Positions 34,521 to 37,969 of a stretch of 37,969 nt of DNA are shown one piece after another. The DNA lies in NCBI RefSeq assembly GCF_900141705.1, contig NZ_FQYM01000026.1, positions 1-37,969 on the forward strand. The letters run 5' to 3'. Both the position numbers and the translations under genes were made by a program. Position 1 is the first letter of the stretch, and each line of letters begins with the position of its first letter. A model generated the notes under the pieces. It worked only from the letters and a program-made list of their open reading frames with translations, had not been told where the DNA came from and did not search any database. This DNA is from Fibrobacter sp. UWP2. GTDB lineage: Bacteria > Fibrobacterota > Fibrobacteria > Fibrobacterales > Fibrobacteraceae.

Positions 34521-35891
34521 TTACTCCGCCTTACCCTTACCGATGCTGGAAACTTCAAACCCGATCTTACGGAGAGCGTCGGCATCGAGGATATTGCGGC
34601 CATCGAACACGAAGGCAGGCTTCGCCATGCCCTTGTAAATGCGGTTCCAGTCGAGTTCGGCAAAGCACTTCCACTCGGTGCAGACCACCACGGCATGGGC
34701 GCCCTCGGCAGCCTTGTACGGATCTTCCTCGAACTGGACCTGGTCGAGCACGTCCTTAAGGTCGCGCTTGGCATCGGGGATGGCCTTCGGGTCGGTCACG
34801 ACCGGCTGTGCATGTTCGGCGAGCAAATCACGCACCACGAGGTTCGCGGGGCTTTCGCGGGTATCGCCGGTGTTCGCCTTGAAGGCGAAACCGAACACGG
34901 CAATCTTCTTGCTTGCAATCGTGTTGAACATGGTCTCGAGCATGCGGTCCACCACGCGGTGGGTCTGCCACTCGTTGATCTTCACGACGCTTTCCCAGTA
35001 GGCGGCGACTTCGGGAAGTCCGTAGTAACCGCACAGGTACACGAGGTTCAAAATGTCCTTCTTGAAGCAGCTACCGCCGAAACCGATGGAGGCCTTCAGG
35101 AACTTCGGGCCGATACGGCGGTCCTTACCCATCACGTAGGCGACTTCGTCCACGTCGGCGCCAGTCTTTTCGCAGAGGGCGCTGATGGAGTTGATGGAGC
35201 TGATGCGCTGCGCGAGGAACGCGTTCGCGGTAAGCTTCGTGAGTTCGGAACTCCAGAGGTTCGTCGTAAGGATGCGATCACGCGGCACCCAGTGGGCATA
35301 CACGTCCACCAGCTTCTGGCAAGCAGCAAGGCCAGACTCCGTCTGGTGGCTGCCGATGAGCACGCGGTCCGGCTCAAACAGGTCGTTGATAGCGGTGCCT
35401 TCGGCAAGGAACTCGGGGTTGCTGAGCACCTCGAAGTGCAGGCCCTTGTCGTTAGAGTTCAAGATGCGTTCCATCGCGGCGGCGGTACGCACGGGGAGCG
35501 TCGACTTCTCGACGATGATCTTGCCTTCGTCGGCAATTTCCAAGATGTTGCGCGCCGTCTTTTCCCAGTACTGCAGGTCAGAAGCCTTGCCGGCACCGTG
35601 ACCGAAAGTCTTGGTCGGGGTGTTCACGGAAACAAAGATGATGTCCGCTTCCTTGATGGCCGCCGGAATGTCGGTGCTAAAGAAGAGGTTACGGCCACGG
35701 GCACGTTTCACCACGTCATCGAGGCCGGGTTCAAAAATCGGGAGATTGTCGCTGTTCCAGGCGTCGATACGGGCCTGGTTAATATCAACTACGGTAACCT
35801 TCACGCCGGGGCACTTGTCGGCGATAACAGTCATAGTGGGGCCACCGACGTAGCCCGCGCCAATGCAAAGAATATTGGTATCGAATTTCAT
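34521..35891 (-). CDS. ugd: UDP-glucose 6-dehydrogenase, eukaryote-like type
   Basis: A 456-residue enzyme that oxidises UDP-glucose twice to UDP-glucuronate. The Rossmann motif is [11 protein letters not shown] (9-19). The catalytic Cys is C275 in [10 protein letters not shown], and the conserved Lys is K219 in SSELTKL. The segments [27 protein letters not shown] and [18 protein letters not shown], and the near-identical position of the catalytic Cys (276 in the human enzyme), place it with the animal/plant UGDH type rather than the shorter bacterial Ugd. It heads the long minus-strand operon and implies uronic acid in the glycan. The gene is GC-rich, unlike those at the end of the operon. 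Confidence 0.94.
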   Translation of the reverse strand: MKFDTNILCIGAGYVGGPTMTVIADKCPGVKVTVVDINQARIDAWNSDNLPIFEPGLDDVVKRARGRNLFFSTDIPAAIKEADIIFVSVNTPTKTFGHGAGKASDLQYWEKTARNILEIADEGKIIVEKSTLPVRTAAAMERILNSNDKGLHFEVLSNPEFLAEGTAINDLFEPDRVLIGSHQTESGLAACQKLVDVYAHWVPRDRILTTNLWSSELTKLTANAFLAQRISSINSISALCEKTGADVDEVAYVMGKDRRIGPKFLKASIGFGGSCFKKDILNLVYLCGYYGLPEVAAYWESVVKINEWQTHRVVDRMLETMFNTIASKKIAVFGFAFKANTGDTRESPANLVVRDLLAEHAQPVVTDPKAIPDAKRDLKDVLDQVQFEEDPYKAAEGAHAVVVCTEWKCFAELDWNRIYKGMAKPAFVFDGRNILDADALRKIGFEVSSIGKGKAE

Positions 35892-35920
35892 AGTACTCTA
35901 AATTTAGCAATTACAAAAAA

Positions 35921-37969
35921 TCACTTAAACTTCGCTGTATACGAAACACCGTTTTCAGGCATAATTACACGGGTCGGGGACGTTTCTCCGTCGCTCCAGC
36001 CTGTAAAAATTTCGCTACCATTAGCCATGGCCGTCACACTAATCCCAAGTCCCGTAAAGAAGTCAATTTTCATTTCAGGTCGGTCCAGAGGGAGCCCGTG
36101 AACGAGGATTCTTCCGCCACCTTCTACAGACAACGTAACAGAAACTGTTTCTAGGAGCTTAAAATACTCCGCAAGCTCCTGCATAACGATAGCTTGACGC
36201 TCCGAGGCAAAGGTCTTCAGTTGGTCCAGCCCCGACTTCATGTGGGAGGCGTTCAAATTCCAGCGTTTTTGATCGCGGGCCACTTCGCTTTCCATTTCCG
36301 ACATCATAGCGTCAATGCGGCTCAAAATCCGGCCCGACTCAAAATTCATCGACAAAAGCACAGCCATGCGGTTGACGAACGCCACACGGAAGTCCTCGTT
36401 CTCCAACATCCTCCGCAACAAGAGCGTATATTCGGGGCCGTTTGGCCACGATTCGCCGTTCTCCGCCGTTGCAAACTCAAATATGTTGTTCTTGTACTCG
36501 CTGTGGTTGTTGCCAAAGCCAAAATCCAGATCGTACAAGAACCACCTCCATGGCGTACCTGGATTATGGCAACGCCACTTTTTGAGGTTGTTCCCGGGCC
36601 AATCCCTATTGTTCACAAAAATCTCGGTATGGACGTAATTCATAAAGTTGTCCACATCCATGAGCGAGGCAACATAGGCATAATTCTCGTCGTTGTCCAG
36701 GTGGTGCGTCTCGAGCCAATCCATGAGCGCCACGTAATCGACGGCAGAGCCGCTGGTCACCGAGTTGTCGGCCTTGAGCAAATCGATTTCATCCGAATCG
36801 TAGCCGTAATGCGTCTCAAAGTAGTACTCGTTGGACTTTTCGCGGATGTTGTGGATGCCATAGTACTCGCCGTTGTAATACACGACGGCGGGTCTCCCCC
36901 GCTGGTAATCGACGCCCAGGCCCTCCGTAATGGAACTCGCCAGGCGGTCCTGGATATAGTTGGAGCCGTAATTGCCGCCGTTGTTGCGCAAAACGAACCA
37001 CTTGAACTTTTTCAACTCGGGGAACTCCGGGAACAGCGGGTACTTCAAACGGTTATTCCCGTACTTTTCGCGGAACACAATTGCGACGGACTTTTTCTTT
37101 TGCATCCTGCTGTAGTTGCCAAAAATCTGGAAACCCGCATTCTCGGCAAAGGCGGGCGAGTTCACGCCGGGCTCGAACAGCTCCACAAACACGGGGAGTT
37201 CCTTGTCCAGCCAGTAGTTCGCCCCGTAATGGGGCTCCGCCGTTTGCGCATTTGGACCTTCCATGTATATACCCGTGTCGGGATCAAAGAACGCCCCCGG
37301 GTCACCTACCACAAACACGGAGGCTACCGCAGGTTGGGACTCAAATAAATAGGTGCGCGTCTCTACAGGGCTGGGAGTCGCCCCTGCAACAAAGGAAGCG
37401 CAGCGCACAACGCTCGTGGAATCCAGCACCAGCGAAGTCACCTGCGGGCTCAACTCCGTCGGGAGCGCCCCGCCAAGTTCACAGCGGACATTTTCACCGG
37501 CGTCAAACGCCAATGCCACCGGCTGTGCATAAAAACCCGAAGGTGGTAGCTTTGCCGAGGGCGATGGCGACAGCTCACCCGAGACCACCCCAAGGGTAGC
37601 GCCGTACGGAGACGATTCCGCATAGCCCCAAATCATTGCCCCCACAGAGGAGGTCCCCAACGCCCACGATTTCCCCGTAGGCAATTCGGGGTATGCGACA
37701 GAATCCAGAATTTGGCTCTGCGCGTTTACTAAATAGAGGGAACCGCCCTTTTTGCTCGCCTTAAAACTGGCGTGCGGTTCATGGCCGCGATTGCGGACGA
37801 TGTACGACGAAATGTCCATCGTCACTTCCTGCATTTCCTTGGACTCAGGACTAATGCGAGTCCCGTAAATATTCGAAGATGCCCCAAAGTTAGTTGAAAT
37901 TTCTGCAACCAAAAAGAAAAAGGTGGTCTCCAACTTGTAAATTTGGTTCAGCAAAAAAACACCAAGCAA
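35921..37969 (-). CDS. Lamin-tail/CotH-kinase secreted protein, 5' end cut by window edge
   Basis: The frame stays open to the window edge, so the true start and any signal peptide are missing. In the 682 visible residues a lamin-tail-like part (ISSYIVRNRGHEP, GGSLYLVNAQSQILDS) spans about 50-125, and a chitobiase C-terminal-like segment spans about 135-210. The CotH domain runs from about 250 to 600 with FGNYSR, VVYYNGEYYGIHNIREKS and the DLD metal site in WRWFLYDLDFGFG. A divergent InlB B-type repeat closes the chain from about 610 (VTLSVEGGG, then FTGWSDGE). CotH proteins are atypical secreted kinases. The first ~31 codons lie inside the terminal inverted repeat. It ends 29 bp before ugd on the same strand and may share a transcript. 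It is a second CotH protein, longer than the lipoprotein at 15844. Confidence 0.85.
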   Translation of the reverse strand: MLGVFLLNQIYKLETTFFFLVAEISTNFGASSNIYGTRISPESKEMQEVTMDISSYIVRNRGHEPHASFKASKKGGSLYLVNAQSQILDSVAYPELPTGKSWALGTSSVGAMIWGYAESSPYGATLGVVSGELSPSPSAKLPPSGFYAQPVALAFDAGENVRCELGGALPTELSPQVTSLVLDSTSVVRCASFVAGATPSPVETRTYLFESQPAVASVFVVGDPGAFFDPDTGIYMEGPNAQTAEPHYGANYWLDKELPVFVELFEPGVNSPAFAENAGFQIFGNYSRMQKKKSVAIVFREKYGNNRLKYPLFPEFPELKKFKWFVLRNNGGNYGSNYIQDRLASSITEGLGVDYQRGRPAVVYYNGEYYGIHNIREKSNEYYFETHYGYDSDEIDLLKADNSVTSGSAVDYVALMDWLETHHLDNDENYAYVASLMDVDNFMNYVHTEIFVNNRDWPGNNLKKWRCHNPGTPWRWFLYDLDFGFGNNHSEYKNNIFEFATAENGESWPNGPEYTLLLRRMLENEDFRVAFVNRMAVLLSMNFESGRILSRIDAMMSEMESEVARDQKRWNLNASHMKSGLDQLKTFASERQAIVMQELAEYFKLLETVSVTLSVEGGGRILVHGLPLDRPEMKIDFFTGLGISVTAMANGSEIFTGWSDGETSPTRVIMPENGVSYTAKFK
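37875..37969 (-). repeat. Right copy of the perfect 95-bp terminal inverted repeat
   Basis: Exact reverse complement of bases 1-95; the next base inward (37874) breaks the match. In this copy the minus strand is in frame with the CotH protein, so this side is probably the native coding context and the left copy is the unexpected one. Confidence 0.9.

Noticed and set aside
33990-36101. 703-codon open frame on the plus strand opposite the epimerase and ugd genes
   Set aside because: It is antisense to two strongly recognisable enzymes in biased-codon DNA; its translation is His/Arg/Val-rich without domains or signals.
1-37969. tRNA, rRNA, CRISPR arrays, prophage or integrase genes
   Set aside because: No cloverleaf-like segment, regular spaced repeat or recombinase motif was noticed; gaps are too short to hide large RNA genes.

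Overview
The window looks like a chromosomal piece of a Gram-negative bacterium, most likely Fibrobacter or a close relative. This rests on outer-membrane and lipoprotein signals, secreted lamin-tail/CotH proteins with InlB-like C-terminal repeats, a eukaryote-type UDP-glucose dehydrogenase, and strong compositional mosaicism. I could run no database search, so the taxonomic call is moderate. Almost the whole window is a surface-polysaccharide (capsule or O-antigen type) locus of the Wzx/Wzy type. No gene-free stretch exceeds about 170 bp. I saw no rRNA, tRNA, CRISPR array or transposase.

Layout. At 1-3000 an AT-rich accessory patch holds a secreted protein with an HExxH metalloprotease motif and a VWA domain, divergent from a small exported protein of unknown function. 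At 3000-6360 a GC-rich two-gene operon on the minus strand encodes an SppA-type peptidase with an extra N-terminal beta-rich domain and a CNNM/CorC-type protein. At 6411-15840 lie a GT2, LicD and Wzx module, glf on the opposite strand, a cytidylyltransferase-aminotransferase fusion (PntC-AEPT type) coupled to an opine dehydrogenase, and a Wzc-type tyrosine kinase. At 15844-18125 come a CotH-kinase lipoprotein and an acyltransferase-3 gene split by a frameshift in an A9 tract. At 18220-25192 a second activation and transfer module reads: TagD-oxidoreductase fusion, class V aminotransferase, two LicD proteins, a second Wzx and a TagB/TagF-like transferase. At 25170-27324 are a secreted endonuclease/exonuclease/phosphatase-fold hydrolase and a second acyltransferase-3. 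From 35891 down to 27302 on the minus strand runs a tight operon: ugd, epimerase, GT2, GT4, EpsG-type polymerase, Stealth phosphotransferase, GT2, SGNH lipoprotein and a small beta-rich exported protein. A partial lamin-tail/CotH protein lies upstream of it, running off the right edge.

How it fits together. Ugd, the epimerase and Glf supply sugar nucleotides. Five predicted glycosyltransferase-type proteins, counting Stealth, build repeat units. Two Wzx flippases and one EpsG/Wzy-like polymerase export and polymerise them, and Wzc controls chain length. No initiating sugar-phosphate transferase, Wza or Wzb is seen.

The unusual part is the richness in phospho- or phosphono-transfer. Two separate CDP-activation modules, each paired with an aminotransferase and a dehydrogenase, three LicD proteins, one TagF-like protein and one Stealth protein together suggest a glycan decorated with uncommon amino-alcohol, aminophosphonate or opine phosphodiesters. 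A secreted phosphodiesterase-fold enzyme and two CotH kinases are encoded in the same locus. The window is bounded by a perfect 95-bp inverted repeat, which may be an assembly-graph artefact or a real recombination site.
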